A stretch of DNA of 64,000 nucleotides. It comes from JBGLNJ01 sp034434835. Its GTDB lineage: Bacteria; Chloroflexota; Anaerolineae; Fen-1058. How positions within the stretch are numbered: the first letter of the stretch is position 1; each line of letters opens with the position of its first letter. The stretch is taken from assembly GCA_034434835.1 (NCBI GenBank), contig DAOTXX010000071.1, forward strand, positions 1 through 64,000. The letters are read 5' to 3'. The notes under the pieces were generated by a model. The model made no database searches and was not told the DNA's origin. It worked only from the letters and a program-made list of their open reading frames with translations. Positions 45,249 to 55,221 of the stretch are shown here, one piece after another. The translations under genes were made by a program, and so were the position numbers.

Positions 45249-45689
45249 TCACCCGCGCTCGGCCAGCAGTTGGATCAGCGCGTTCAGCACATCGGTCTCG
45301 GTGATGATGCCCACCAGGCGCTCCTGCTTCACAACAGGCAACCCGCCGATCTTGCGGTCACGCATGAGGCGGGCGGCCTCGACCAGCGGCGCGTCCGGCG
45401 AGACAGCGACCACGTCCACTGCCATGCACGCGCGAACCAGAGTGTTATCCAGCAGGGCCTCGTCGTACCATCGCTCGCGCAAAACCAAAGGCGACATGAG
45501 CGCCAATCGCACGTCACGGTCGCTGATGATGCCGACCAGCCGATCGTTTTCCAAGACAGGCAACCTACGGCAACCACGCTCGTGCATGGCCTCGATCGCC
45601 CGCCTCAAATTGTCGTCCGGCGAGATCGTGGCCGGTTCGCGCGTCATAAAGTCCGATACCTGATAAGCCATTTGCACCACCTGGCGCAA
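45249..45689 (-). CDS. CBS-domain-pair protein
   Basis: The 146-aa protein consists of two CBS domains: VSDFMTREPATISPDDNL, RLPVLENDRLVGIISDRDVRLAL (first), and AVDVVAVSPDAPLVEAARLM, GGLPVVKQERLVGIITETDVLNAL (second). Such pairs bind adenine nucleotides and act as sensors. No fused output domain is present. Confidence 0.9.
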   Translation of the reverse strand: MRQVVQMAYQVSDFMTREPATISPDDNLRRAIEAMHERGCRRLPVLENDRLVGIISDRDVRLALMSPLVLRERWYDEALLDNTLVRACMAVDVVAVSPDAPLVEAARLMRDRKIGGLPVVKQERLVGIITETDVLNALIQLLAERG

Positions 45690-45726
45690 GGGTCAAATCA
45701 CTGTTTGATTTCCGATGAGTATACAC

Positions 45727-45756
45727 AAAAAACGGGGACAGGTCACCCCGTCCCCG
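45727..45756 (-). terminator. Terminator of the response-regulator gene
   Basis: A CGGGGAC/GTCCCCG stem followed on the minus strand by TTTTTTG lies 24-53 nt past the stop codon. Confidence 0.75.
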
Positions 45757-45779
45757 TCCATCACTTGCGGACTGCGCAT

Positions 45780-46241
45780 TCAACTCCGTATACGATTGTG
45801 ATGAATGGATTCGATGGCGCGGATCAACCGCTGCGAGTCAATGTCCTTGAGCACGTAGCTCACCGCCCCAGCCTGAAACGCCGCTTGCCGCTCGGCTTCG
45901 TCCATGTAGGATGTCAGCACAATCACGTTAGCCGACGGGACAGCCTCTGTGATGCGCCGACAGGCCTCCAGGCCAGAACCATCCGCCATCTTGATCTCGA
46001 GTAACACAACGTCCGGGGAGAGAACCTGCACTGCCTCCAGGCCTTCCTCAGTCGAGCCGACGCTGCCGACCAACTCGATTTCCGGCGCCTGGCTCAAACG
46101 GTCTTCGAGGGCTTGACGAACGGTCTCGCGATCATCAATGATCAGCAACCTTGTCTTGCGCACCGCGCGTCTCACCTCTTGCACCCCAACCGGGGTCCCC
46201 CGGAAATCTGATTCAAGCCTGCCACTCTGTCTGCCTAACAT
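45780..46241 (-). CDS. Stand-alone response-regulator receiver
   Basis: The 153-aa protein is a receiver domain with IIDDRETVRQAL, a position DVVLLEIKMADG where the phosphoacceptor Asp is replaced by Glu (LLEI), the Thr in VLTSYM and Lys in YVLKDID. No DNA-binding domain follows, although NarL-type proteins of this kind usually carry one. ATG 46241 lies just after a TATACT box (46251-46256); GTG at 46163, with AGAGGTGAG before it, is an alternative. The missing Asp may make it constitutively active or phosphorylation-independent. Confidence 0.75.
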   Translation of the reverse strand: MLGRQSGRLESDFRGTPVGVQEVRRAVRKTRLLIIDDRETVRQALEDRLSQAPEIELVGSVGSTEEGLEAVQVLSPDVVLLEIKMADGSGLEACRRITEAVPSANVIVLTSYMDEAERQAAFQAGAVSYVLKDIDSQRLIRAIESIHHNRIRS

Positions 46242-46323
46242 ATTACAGACAGTATAGGGAGGGCACAGAACACCAGCCAGTGTCATTTGTCCCCTATCAA
46301 ACATTACTGGTGTCACCCATCCA

Positions 46324-46366
46324 TAAAAAGACCCGAAAAGCCGAACGGAGACGGCCTTTCGGGTCT
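46324..46366 (-). terminator. Terminator of the GAF histidine kinase gene
   Basis: On the minus strand a 15-nt stem with one mismatch, AGACCCGAAAGGCCG with CGGCTTTTCGGGTCT, is followed by TTTTTA. It lies 27 nt past the kinase stop and separates it from the receiver gene. Confidence 0.85.
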
Positions 46367-46392
46367 AGAGACCGTCGGGCTGCGTCAAGATG

Positions 46393-47577
46393 TCAGACCC
46401 CTCGCTCACCGATCATTTCAATGGGCACCGTGACGGTGACAGTTGTGCCCTGCCCAGGTTCGCTGTGGACCGCAAACTTGCCACCCAGCAAACGCGCCCG
46501 CGCTTCCATGTTGCGCAGCCCATGTCCTTCATAGGCTCTAACGTTCGCGCGGTCAAAGCCACGTCCATTGTCTCGAATGGACATGGTCACGCGCGAGCCA
46601 TCGCGCGCGAGGGTCACATCCACCAAACGCGCACGCGAATGTTTGGCAACGTTGGCCAAAGCTTCTTGGGCAATGTGGAACAGCCCCGCCGCCTGGCCTT
46701 GCGTCAGGCCCAGGTCACTTTCGGCCTCTACGCGCAGATCAGCCTGGATGAGCGTGTTGGCACGGAATGCGCGAATCATCTCAAACAATGCGCTGGCCAG
46801 GTCCTGGCCCTGGAAGCGCTGCGGTCGCAGATCGAGAATATAGTTGCGAATGTCCCGGATGACTTCATTCAGACTGGTGATCGCCTGACTCAACTTGGTT
46901 TTGGCACCCGTTGGGTCTTCCTCCAGCAAGAGGTTGCTGTATTCGAGCATCAGGCCGACGGCATAGATGGACTGGATGATGCCATCGTGCAAATCCATCC
47001 CAATACGCTCGCGCTCTTCGAGCACGGCCAGCCGCTGCACCTGCTGATAGAGGCGCGCGTTCTCGATGGCGATGGCGGCATGGGCCGCCAGCATCACGAT
47101 CAACTGCTCATCGTCTTCGGAAAACTCGGCCGCGCCGATTTTGTCTGTGAGGTACAGCGTCCCCAGCAACACACCTTTGGAAATGATCGGCACGCCCAGA
47201 AAGCTCGTCATGATGGGATGGCCCTTGCAAAAGCCCGCCGAGCGCGGATCCTCGCTGATGCGCGCCACGCGGATCGGCCGGGTCGAGCGCATCAACACGC
47301 CGAGCAAACCAATGCCCCTGGGCGGATGCTCTACCTGAGCTACCTGCTCCTCATCCAGCCCAGAGGTCAGGAACTGCTCCAGTCCGCCATGTCCGTCCGG
47401 GATGCCAAGCGCAGCATAGCGAGCATGGACCAGCTCGCGCGCCAGGTGGACAATACGTTGCAGCACCCGGTCGAGCGTCAACTCGGCGGTGATTGTCAAG
47501 GTAGCTTCATTGAAGGCTCCGATTTGAGCGCGCAACTGCTCTATAGAGGGGGCGACATTCGGAGGAGTTGCCATCAT
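46393..47577 (-). CDS. GAF-domain sensor histidine kinase (HisKA_3/NarX-LiaS type)
   Basis: The 394-aa soluble protein has a helical N-terminus, a GAF domain (about 25-185) containing GLLGVLMRSTRPIRV and HAAIAIENARLYQQV, and a HisKA_3 dimerisation segment, RERIGMDLHDGIIQSIYAVG, with the phosphoacceptor His. The HATPase domain shows QEALANVAKHS, RDNGRGFD and GHGLRNMEARARLLGG. Kinases of this class usually partner NarL-type regulators. It starts at ATG 47577, almost exactly where its promoter would start transcription. Confidence 0.9.
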   Translation of the reverse strand: MMATPPNVAPSIEQLRAQIGAFNEATLTITAELTLDRVLQRIVHLARELVHARYAALGIPDGHGGLEQFLTSGLDEEQVAQVEHPPRGIGLLGVLMRSTRPIRVARISEDPRSAGFCKGHPIMTSFLGVPIISKGVLLGTLYLTDKIGAAEFSEDDEQLIVMLAAHAAIAIENARLYQQVQRLAVLEERERIGMDLHDGIIQSIYAVGLMLEYSNLLLEEDPTGAKTKLSQAITSLNEVIRDIRNYILDLRPQRFQGQDLASALFEMIRAFRANTLIQADLRVEAESDLGLTQGQAAGLFHIAQEALANVAKHSRARLVDVTLARDGSRVTMSIRDNGRGFDRANVRAYEGHGLRNMEARARLLGGKFAVHSEPGQGTTVTVTVPIEMIGERGV

Positions 47578-47582
47578 ATGAG

Positions 47583-47612
47583 ATTATAGCACGAGTGGGC
47601 TGGAGGCGTCAA
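47583..47612 (-). promoter_or_regulatory. Promoter giving a leaderless kinase transcript
   Basis: On the minus strand TTGACG and TATAAT are 18 bp apart. The -10 box ends 5 nt before the ATG, so the mRNA would begin at or near the start codon. Confidence 0.6.
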
Positions 47613-47698
47613 AACGACGAAGGACGGCGGGTACATGGATTGACTTTTCTGTAGAGGCGATTAGAATATCCACATCCGCATCTCCACGGAGGCCCGAC

Positions 47699-48526
47699 TT
47701 GGCTCATCGCATTCTGGTGATTGATCCGGACATTGCCTTTGCCACGCTGCTCAAAGAAGCTCTGGAGCACACCGGCCAATACGAGGTGCGCACGCTCGGC
47801 GACGGCTCCGATCCACCGGGCGTGCTGGCAAGTAACGATTTTGCAATGGTCATTCTGGACATGGGTCTATCTCATCCGCCTGCCCTTCAAGTGGCACAGG
47901 CCGTTCGCGCCCGGCATCCGGAACTGCCCCTGGTGATCATTCCGTTTGACGGCGACACGCCCCCGGCCGAGATCAGCGCGCTGGGTATCCAGGGGGTGTT
48001 GACCAAGCCGTTCTTTCTGCCAGACTTGCCGGGACTGGTTGCCCACGCCCTGGGCCTACCCTGGCCGAGCGCGGCAGTCGAACCTCCCCCGACTCCCCCC
48101 GCGCCTGCGCCGGCGGCTCCACCGAGCCGAGCTGCTCGCGCGCCGAGCCAGGTCATGCGCGCGACAGATGTGAACGAAGCCCTGACCGCGCTGGCGCGCG
48201 AACTCGATGCAGAAGCGGTGATGCTGACGCAAGGCAACGAACTAGTCGCGCACGCCGGACGCCTGGAGCGCCCCGCCGCCGAACAACTGGCCCACGTCAT
48301 CCTCGAAAGCTGGCAGGCTTCGACCCGGGTGGCGCAACTGCTGGGCCGTGAAAAAGTGCGCTTTGAGCAATCTATGCACGAAGGCAACGATTACATGCTC
48401 TATAGCTTGAGCGTGAGCGAAGACATGATCCTCTCCATCGCTTTGCGCGCCAGCACACCCTTGGGCATGATCCGCTATCACACTAAGCAGGCTGCCCAAG
48501 CCATTACCCGACTCGTCGCAGGCTGA
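47699..48526 (+). CDS. Receiver-like domain fused to roadblock/LC7-like domain
   Basis: The 275-aa protein joins a CheY-like domain (about 1-120; ILVIDPDIAF, MVILDMGLS, LTKPFFLPDL) to a Pro/Ala linker (about 122-150) and a C-terminal domain (about 155-270; VNEALTALARELDAEAVMLTQG, ASTPLGMIRYHTKQAAQAI). The latter fits the roadblock/LC7 fold that regulates small GTPases of the MglA type. The receiver keeps an Asp (LDMG) and Lys (TKPF). It starts with TTG after GGAGG (8-9 nt). No MglA gene is near. Confidence 0.6.
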   Translation: MAHRILVIDPDIAFATLLKEALEHTGQYEVRTLGDGSDPPGVLASNDFAMVILDMGLSHPPALQVAQAVRARHPELPLVIIPFDGDTPPAEISALGIQGVLTKPFFLPDLPGLVAHALGLPWPSAAVEPPPTPPAPAPAAPPSRAARAPSQVMRATDVNEALTALARELDAEAVMLTQGNELVAHAGRLERPAAEQLAHVILESWQASTRVAQLLGREKVRFEQSMHEGNDYMLYSLSVSEDMILSIALRASTPLGMIRYHTKQAAQAITRLVAG

Positions 48527-48639
48527 TGGTCGGCGCCGACATTGTGGCCAACATTGAAAGCTCACCTCACCGATCAGGTGTTGGCAGCCCGCCCATCGGA
48601 CGTTGAACTGAGTTGGCCCAACCTCACACAGGAGGCTCC

Positions 48640-50190
48640 ATGACCACCCATCCCAAAATCGAGTCGCTGCGCCGACTGCGCGAGCAAGCACAGCAGGGCG
48701 GCGGCCAGGATCGCATTGATGCACAACACGCCAAAGGCAAAATGACTGCGCGCGAGCGCGTTGAGATTTTGCTCGACCGAGGCTCGTTCCGCGAGCTGGA
48801 CATGTTTGTCGAGCACCGCACGACTGACTTTGGCATGGACGCCAAAAAGTTTCTCTCGGACAGCGTGGTCACTGGCTGGGGCACGATTGACGGACGGTTG
48901 GTGTACGTGTTCAGCCAGGACTTTTCCGTGTTCGGCGGCAGCCTGGGCGAGGTCCACGCCGAAAAGGTCTGCAAGATCATGGATCTGGCAATGAAGAACG
49001 GCGCGCCCGTGATCGGCTTGAACGATTCGGGCGGAGCGCGCATCCAGGAAGGGGTGGTCAGCCTGGGCGCGTATGCCGACATCTTTTTGCGCAACACACT
49101 CGCCTCCGGCGTCATCCCGCAGATTTCGGTTATCCTGGGGCCGTGCGCCGGCGGCGCGGTGTACTCGCCGGCGCTGACCGATTTCATCGTCATGGTCAAA
49201 AACACCAGCCACATGTTCATCACCGGGCCGGACGTGGTCAAAGCGGTCACGCGCGAAGAGGTGACCTTTGAAGAGCTGGGCGGCGCCACCACACACAGCA
49301 CCAAGAGCGGCGTGTGTCACGTGCTGGCGCAGAACGAGACCGAAGCGTTGGAATCCGTCCGATTGCTGATGGGGTATGTGCCCTCGAACAATATGGAAGA
49401 CCCCCCCTACATGGACACCGGCGATGATCCGAATCGGACAGACGAGCAGCTCGACACCCTCGTCCCCGACGAGCCGAACAAGCCCTACGACATCAAAGAG
49501 ATCATCCGCCGGGTGGTGGACCATGGCGAGTTCTTTGAGATTCACGAGCACTATGCCCAAAACCTGGTCGTCGGCTTCGCGCGATTGGGCGGCTATTCGA
49601 TTGGCATCGTGGCCAATCAACCCGCTGTGTTGGCCGGCGTGCTCGACATCAAGTCGTCCATCAAAGGTGCGCGCTTTGTTCGCTTTTGCGACTGCTTCAA
49701 CATCCCGCTGGTGACCTTTGAAGACGTGCCGGGCTTTTTGCCCGGTGTGGATCAGGAGCACGGCGGCATCATCGTTCACGGCGCCAAGCTGCTGTATGCC
49801 TTCTGTGAAGCGACCGTGCCCAAGCTGACGGTCGTCACGCGCAAAGCCTATGGCGGCGCGTACGACGTGATGAGCAGCAAGCACATCCGCGGCGATTACA
49901 ACATCGCCTGGCCTTCGGCAGAAATTGCGGTCATGGGGCCAGACGGTGCGGTCAACATCATCTTTCGCAAAGAGATCGCCGAAGCCGCCGACCCGGCGGC
50001 CAAACGCGCTGAATTGATCCAGATGTATCGCGACAAATTTGCCAACCCATACGTCGCCGCGGCGCGTGGCTACCTCGACGACGTGATCGAGCCGCACGAG
50101 ACGCGCCCACGCTTGATCGAGGCGCTCAAGATGCTGCAGAACAAACGGGATAGCAACCCGCCCAAGAAACATGGAAACATTCCGCTGTGA
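48640..50190 (+). CDS. Acyl-CoA carboxyltransferase, 12S/MmdA type
   Basis: The 516-aa protein is a biotin-dependent carboxyltransferase of the propionyl/methylmalonyl-CoA type, with LNDSGGARIQEGV (about 127), GPCAGGAVYSPALTDF (about 168), the GGATTHSTKSGVCH loop and DVPGFLPGVDQEHGGIIVHGAKLLYAF (about 365). In the transcarboxylase or methylmalonyl-CoA decarboxylase it moves CO2 between methylmalonyl-CoA and biotin. ATG 48640 follows GGAGG with 4-nt spacing. It leads a group with cupin, 5S-like and biotin carrier genes. No biotin carboxylase is in the window. Confidence 0.9.
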   Translation: MTTHPKIESLRRLREQAQQGGGQDRIDAQHAKGKMTARERVEILLDRGSFRELDMFVEHRTTDFGMDAKKFLSDSVVTGWGTIDGRLVYVFSQDFSVFGGSLGEVHAEKVCKIMDLAMKNGAPVIGLNDSGGARIQEGVVSLGAYADIFLRNTLASGVIPQISVILGPCAGGAVYSPALTDFIVMVKNTSHMFITGPDVVKAVTREEVTFEELGGATTHSTKSGVCHVLAQNETEALESVRLLMGYVPSNNMEDPPYMDTGDDPNRTDEQLDTLVPDEPNKPYDIKEIIRRVVDHGEFFEIHEHYAQNLVVGFARLGGYSIGIVANQPAVLAGVLDIKSSIKGARFVRFCDCFNIPLVTFEDVPGFLPGVDQEHGGIIVHGAKLLYAFCEATVPKLTVVTRKAYGGAYDVMSSKHIRGDYNIAWPSAEIAVMGPDGAVNIIFRKEIAEAADPAAKRAELIQMYRDKFANPYVAAARGYLDDVIEPHETRPRLIEALKMLQNKRDSNPPKKHGNIPL

Positions 50191-50211
50191 CAAAATCTCG
50201 GAGAGTGTGCC

Positions 50212-50544
50212 ATGTCCAGCAAAACCACCATCGAAGAACTCGCCGCGCTGCTGACCGAACCCTACAAACACCTGGAGCTGGGCCAGGTCAACGATCACGC
50301 GGTCTACCTGGTGCGTTTCAAAGGCGACTATATCTTTCATCGCCACACGCGAGACGAAATGTACCTGGTGTTGGAGGGCGAAGCCAGAATTCAATTTCCG
50401 AATCAGGCGCCCCTGGTGCTCCAGAAAAACGAAAGCACGGTCGTGCGCGCTTACACGACGCACAGCCCTGGCTCGGATCAAGGCGCGCTGGTGCTGATGT
50501 TCAAGCCCAAAGAAATGTTTGCCACTCAGGCGGAAGCAGAATAA
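50212..50544 (+). CDS. Single-domain cupin
   Basis: The 110-aa protein contains the cupin motif GDYIFHRHTRDEMYLVLEGEARIQF (about 37-61), with metal-ligand HRH and E, and a second strand ending AYTTHSPGSDQ, giving another His. It sits 21 nt after the carboxyltransferase gene and is likely co-transcribed. Its substrate is unknown; small cupins often bind sugars or organic acids. Confidence 0.8.
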   Translation: MSSKTTIEELAALLTEPYKHLELGQVNDHAVYLVRFKGDYIFHRHTRDEMYLVLEGEARIQFPNQAPLVLQKNESTVVRAYTTHSPGSDQGALVLMFKPKEMFATQAEAE

Positions 50545-50586
50545 ACTGACATACCGATTTCCTTGGGGACCTGCCTGGCGCTCAGA

Positions 50587-50674
50587 ATGGGCAAGTATGC
50601 CTGACGCACCATCGCTGATTCTGCTTGTATTTCCGGCCTGGGCACAATGGTAGCAGAACGGAATACTTGCCCAT
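50587..50674. repeat. 88-bp inverted-repeat element
   Basis: ATGGGCAAGTAT and ATACTTGCCCAT form perfect 12-bp ends, with inner TTCTGCT/AGCAGAA pairing. It lies next to another element at 50687. Confidence 0.6.
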
Positions 50675-50686
50675 CCGTGTGACAGG

Positions 50687-50768
50687 TGTTTGGCAAATCG
50701 CCGGATTGCAGCCTTTAGGCTGCTACCATCTGGCGGCTTGGCAGGCTGAAGCCTGCATTCCAATGCAG
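50687..50768. repeat. MITE/REP-like element, copy 2
   Basis: From 50690 on, TTGGCAAATCGCCGGATTGC matches the left end of the copy at 14687 exactly, then GCAGGCTGAAGCCTGCA-type arms follow. The right terminal repeat is lost. It precedes the 5S-like gene. Confidence 0.7.
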
Positions 50769-50795
50769 GGAAAGGCTCGGCGTGGAGATACTGCT

Positions 50796-52295
50796 ATGAA
50801 CTCGAAACCGGTCATGATTTGCGAAACGCTCTTGCGCGATGCGCATCAATCTTTGCTAGCCACACGCATGAGAACCGAAGACATGCTGTGTGTGGCTTCG
50901 CAGATGGATCGAGTCGGTTACTGGTCCGCCGAAGTCTGGGGCGGCGCGACCTTTGATAGCGCCATGCGTTTTTTGGGCGAGGACCCCTGGGAGCGTTTGC
51001 GCACGCTGCGCCAGGCGATGCCTCACACGCGCTTGCAGATGCTCCTGCGCGGCCAGAACCTGGTCGGCTACAAGCATTACCCCGACGACATCGCCGAACG
51101 GTTTATCGTGGCCGCCAGACGCAACGGCATTGACGTGTTCCGCATTTTCGACGCGCTGAACGACATCCGCAACATGGAGTTTGCGATGCGGATCGCCAGA
51201 CGTGAAGGCGGACACGTTCAAGCCGCCATCTGCTACACGATCAGCCCGGTGCACGACATCCCCAGCTTTATCAGGATGGGGAAGCAACTGGCTGAGCTAG
51301 GCGCGGACTCGATCTGCATCAAAGACATGGCCGGGTTGATCACGCCTTACGCTGCCTATGAGCTGGTCGCGGCGCTCAAAAAAGAATTGGATTTGCCCGT
51401 CCAATTGCACACGCACTATACGAGCGGGATGGGCACCGCCGCGCTCCTCAAGGCGGTCGAGGCCGGCGTGGACGTGATTGACACCGCCATCTCGTCGCTC
51501 GCGCTTTCGACTTCGCAGCCACCCACCGAGACGATCGTCGCGATCCTCCAAGGCACCGAACGCGACACCCGGCTCGACCTGGGCGCCCTGGCCGACATCG
51601 CGCGCTGCATGACTGAGGTGCGCAAGAAATACGCCAGCTTCGAGGCCGGCATCAACGCCGTGGATGTGAATGTGCTCCAGTTCCAGGTGCCGGGCGGGAT
51701 GCTCTCCAACCTCGTGAGCCAACTGCGCCAGCAAGGCGCGATGGATCGCTACTATGACGTGCTGGAAGAAATCCCGCGCGTTCGCGCCGAGCTGGGCTAT
51801 CCGCCGCTGGTCACCCCGTCGAGCCAGATCGTCGGCACCCAGGCAACGCTCAACGTGATCACCGGCGAGCGCTACAAGATCATCCCCGAAGAGGTCAAGC
51901 AATACATTCGCGGCTATTACGGCCGGCCGCCTGCGCCGATTGACCCCGACGTGCAGCGCAAGGCCATCGGCGACGAGCCGCCCATCACCTGCCGACCGGC
52001 TGACCTGCTCAGCCCGGGGTGGGAAAAGGCCAAAGCCGAGATCGGCGATTGGGCGAGATCGGAAGAGGACATTATTTCCTATGCGCTGTTCCCGCAGATC
52101 GCGCGTCCGTTCCTCGAACGCCGGGCCAAGGGGCTGAGTGGCAAAGAAGAATATGCGGCGGCGATTGCGGTGATGTTGTTCCAGCAGGTCGAAGCCAAAA
52201 TCAGCAAGCCCAAAGCCGCTCCTGCCCCCATGGCCGTAGGCGCGCCGTGGAAGATGGCCGGGCGGGCCGCCAGTCTGCGCCGGGGAGGCTGGTGA
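50796..52295 (+). CDS. Carboxyltransferase, 5S/PycB/OadA type
   Basis: The 499-aa protein opens with CETLLRDAHQSLLATRMRTEDM, typical of pyruvate carboxyltransferase domains. It has the metal-site KDMAGL and LHTHYTSGMG (His-x-His) segments and PGGMLSNL. Length fits the 5S subunit of transcarboxylase (about 505) and PycB alike. It would transfer CO2 between biotin and pyruvate/oxaloacetate. ATG 50796 follows GGAG; upstream frame lies in a repeat. Its stop overlaps the biotin-carrier start (TGATG). Confidence 0.88.
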   Translation: MNSKPVMICETLLRDAHQSLLATRMRTEDMLCVASQMDRVGYWSAEVWGGATFDSAMRFLGEDPWERLRTLRQAMPHTRLQMLLRGQNLVGYKHYPDDIAERFIVAARRNGIDVFRIFDALNDIRNMEFAMRIARREGGHVQAAICYTISPVHDIPSFIRMGKQLAELGADSICIKDMAGLITPYAAYELVAALKKELDLPVQLHTHYTSGMGTAALLKAVEAGVDVIDTAISSLALSTSQPPTETIVAILQGTERDTRLDLGALADIARCMTEVRKKYASFEAGINAVDVNVLQFQVPGGMLSNLVSQLRQQGAMDRYYDVLEEIPRVRAELGYPPLVTPSSQIVGTQATLNVITGERYKIIPEEVKQYIRGYYGRPPAPIDPDVQRKAIGDEPPITCRPADLLSPGWEKAKAEIGDWARSEEDIISYALFPQIARPFLERRAKGLSGKEEYAAAIAVMLFQQVEAKISKPKAAPAPMAVGAPWKMAGRAASLRRGGW

Positions 52296-52768
52296 TGAAC
52301 AGGTTCAAACTCGTGCTGGACGGCGTGCCCTACGACATCGAGCGCAAGGGCGACCTGATCCTGGTCAACGGGATCGAATTCCCATGGACGCTCAAAGACA
52401 ACACCGTGACAGTGGCCGGCAATGCACACACCGTCGAGCTGCGCGGCAACACGGCCACTGTAGACGGGATCGCTTTTGCGGTCGAGACGCAAGGGTTAGA
52501 AGAACCCCGGCCGGGCAAGGCGCGCAAAGCAGCCAGCGACTCGGCGGCCGACGCGGCAGGCGCGGTGACCGCCATCATGCCCGGCCTGGTTATCCAGATC
52601 CTCAAGCAGGAAGGCGAGCGGGTCGAAGCCGGTGAGGTCGTCATCATCCTGGAGGCGATGAAGATGCAGAACGAATTGCGCGCCAGGCGATCGGGGGTGG
52701 TCAAGCAAATCAACGTCAAAGTAGGCGAGTCGGTCGAGATGCGGCAGGTGTTGGCAGTGATTGAGTGA
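52295..52768 (+). CDS. Biotin carboxyl carrier protein
   Basis: The 157-aa protein ends in a biotinyl domain (about 88-157) with IMPGLVIQILKQEGERVEAGEVVIILEAMKMQNEL; the Lys in EAMKM carries biotin. The first roughly 70 residues form an extra domain (FKLVLDGVPYDIERKGD...) seen in some acyl-CoA carboxylase carriers, then an Ala-rich linker. GGGGAGG lies before its ATG, and it overlaps the 5S-like stop by one base. The order 12S, 5S, carrier matches a transcarboxylase-like set. Confidence 0.9.
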   Translation: MNRFKLVLDGVPYDIERKGDLILVNGIEFPWTLKDNTVTVAGNAHTVELRGNTATVDGIAFAVETQGLEEPRPGKARKAASDSAADAAGAVTAIMPGLVIQILKQEGERVEAGEVVIILEAMKMQNELRARRSGVVKQINVKVGESVEMRQVLAVIE

Positions 52769-52769
52769 G

Positions 52770-52803
52770 GGATGATACGTGCTGCGTGCTTCGTGTTGCG
52801 TGT
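52770..52803. repeat. Heptamer repeat tract
   Basis: CGTGCTG, CGTGCTT, CGTGTTG and CGTGTTC follow one another with a 7-nt period between the carrier gene and the convergent DUF6516-like gene. Confidence 0.6.
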
Positions 52804-52808
52804 TCCGC

Positions 52809-53189
52809 TCAGGGACGCTGCGCGCTGTATTCAGTGAGCCTGGCGCGCACAAAGGTGAGAAACTGTCGGAGGGCCGCGATCGGGTCGTCGGGGATGTGGC
52901 TTTCTTCAACGGCGCCCTCGCCGCCATTGTGAAAGTGTTTGGGGAATGTAGAAATAGCAGGATGGTCGGGAGCGTTGTCGTGGCGGTAGATCAGGCCGCG
53001 TTTGGCGCGTTGCTCCCAGTGATAAGAATAGCGCGCCCAATCAGGACTGAGCCATACGTCTATCAACGTACCATCGCGCACGTATAGTCGCAATTTGAGA
53101 GGAACAGCGGCGCGTCGTCCCATTGTTTCGGCGCGGACGATTACATCGCCAAATTCGGCAAGCGCAAGGCGCAAGAGATCATTGTACAT
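52809..53189 (-). CDS. DUF6516-like putative toxin
   Basis: The 126-aa protein has the pattern of the DUF6516 family: LKLRLYVRDGTLIDVWLS, RYSYHWEQRAKRG, IYRHDNAPDHP, FPKHFHNGGEG and a helical end. These histidine/aspartate-rich motifs suit a nuclease-like toxin, but no activity is established from the sequence. Its ATG shares a base with the stop of the upstream gene (53189), typical of toxin-antitoxin pairs. The pair lies on the minus strand between plus-strand carboxylase and mutase genes. Confidence 0.65.
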   Translation of the reverse strand: MYNDLLRLALAEFGDVIVRAETMGRRAAVPLKLRLYVRDGTLIDVWLSPDWARYSYHWEQRAKRGLIYRHDNAPDHPAISTFPKHFHNGGEGAVEESHIPDDPIAALRQFLTFVRARLTEYSAQRP

Positions 53190-53470
53190 CAGTCAACCGA
53201 GGCTTGCCAACGGGCTAACCGCTCAAGATACGCTTCGAGGTTCTGCCACTCGATCAACTCTTCCCACGCCGGGTGGCTGTACACCTCGCCTCGCTCGACC
53301 TTGGCGGCCAGTTCCGCCGATGTACGCACACCATAGCGGTCTTGCAGGTCGGCAATGTCCATCTGCGCTGCGCGCCGCTCACGCTCCAAAAAGGCCGCAA
53401 CGCTGCGCTGGATAAGATCGGATGGCGAGAGATTCAATTCATGGGCTATCTGATCCACTGCCAATGTCAT
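53189..53470 (-). CDS. Putative antitoxin partner
   Basis: The 93-aa protein opens with a short DNA-binding-like segment, MTLAVDQIAHELNLSPSDLIQRSVAAFLERERR, where LNLSPSDLIQRS fits a ribbon-helix-helix or similar helix pair. It then has charged helices typical of antitoxins that pair with DUF6516 proteins. ATG 53470 follows GGAG. An open frame to 53656 is a shadow of the mutase gene. Its partner is the gene at 52809. Confidence 0.6.
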   Translation of the reverse strand: MTLAVDQIAHELNLSPSDLIQRSVAAFLERERRAAQMDIADLQDRYGVRTSAELAAKVERGEVYSHPAWEELIEWQNLEAYLERLARWQASVD

Positions 53471-53549
53471 CTTCCGCTCCTTGCCGATTCTGTCAAACCG
53501 GATTATAACACGCAGAAATATCACGGTCAACCAATACTCGGAGCCAATC

Positions 53550-55208
<1,659 letters not shown>

Positions 55209-55221
55209 AAAATGGAGCCAT

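Noticed and set aside
48527..48639. Cobalamin riboswitch before the carboxylase/mutase genes
   Set aside because: Looked for because B12 enzymes follow, but no conserved B12-box-like sequence could be recognised here or before 53550 and 57627.
48574..50763. 729-aa minus-strand frame opposite the carboxyltransferase
   Set aside because: The plus frame encodes clear carboxyltransferase motifs; the minus frame is low-complexity antisense.
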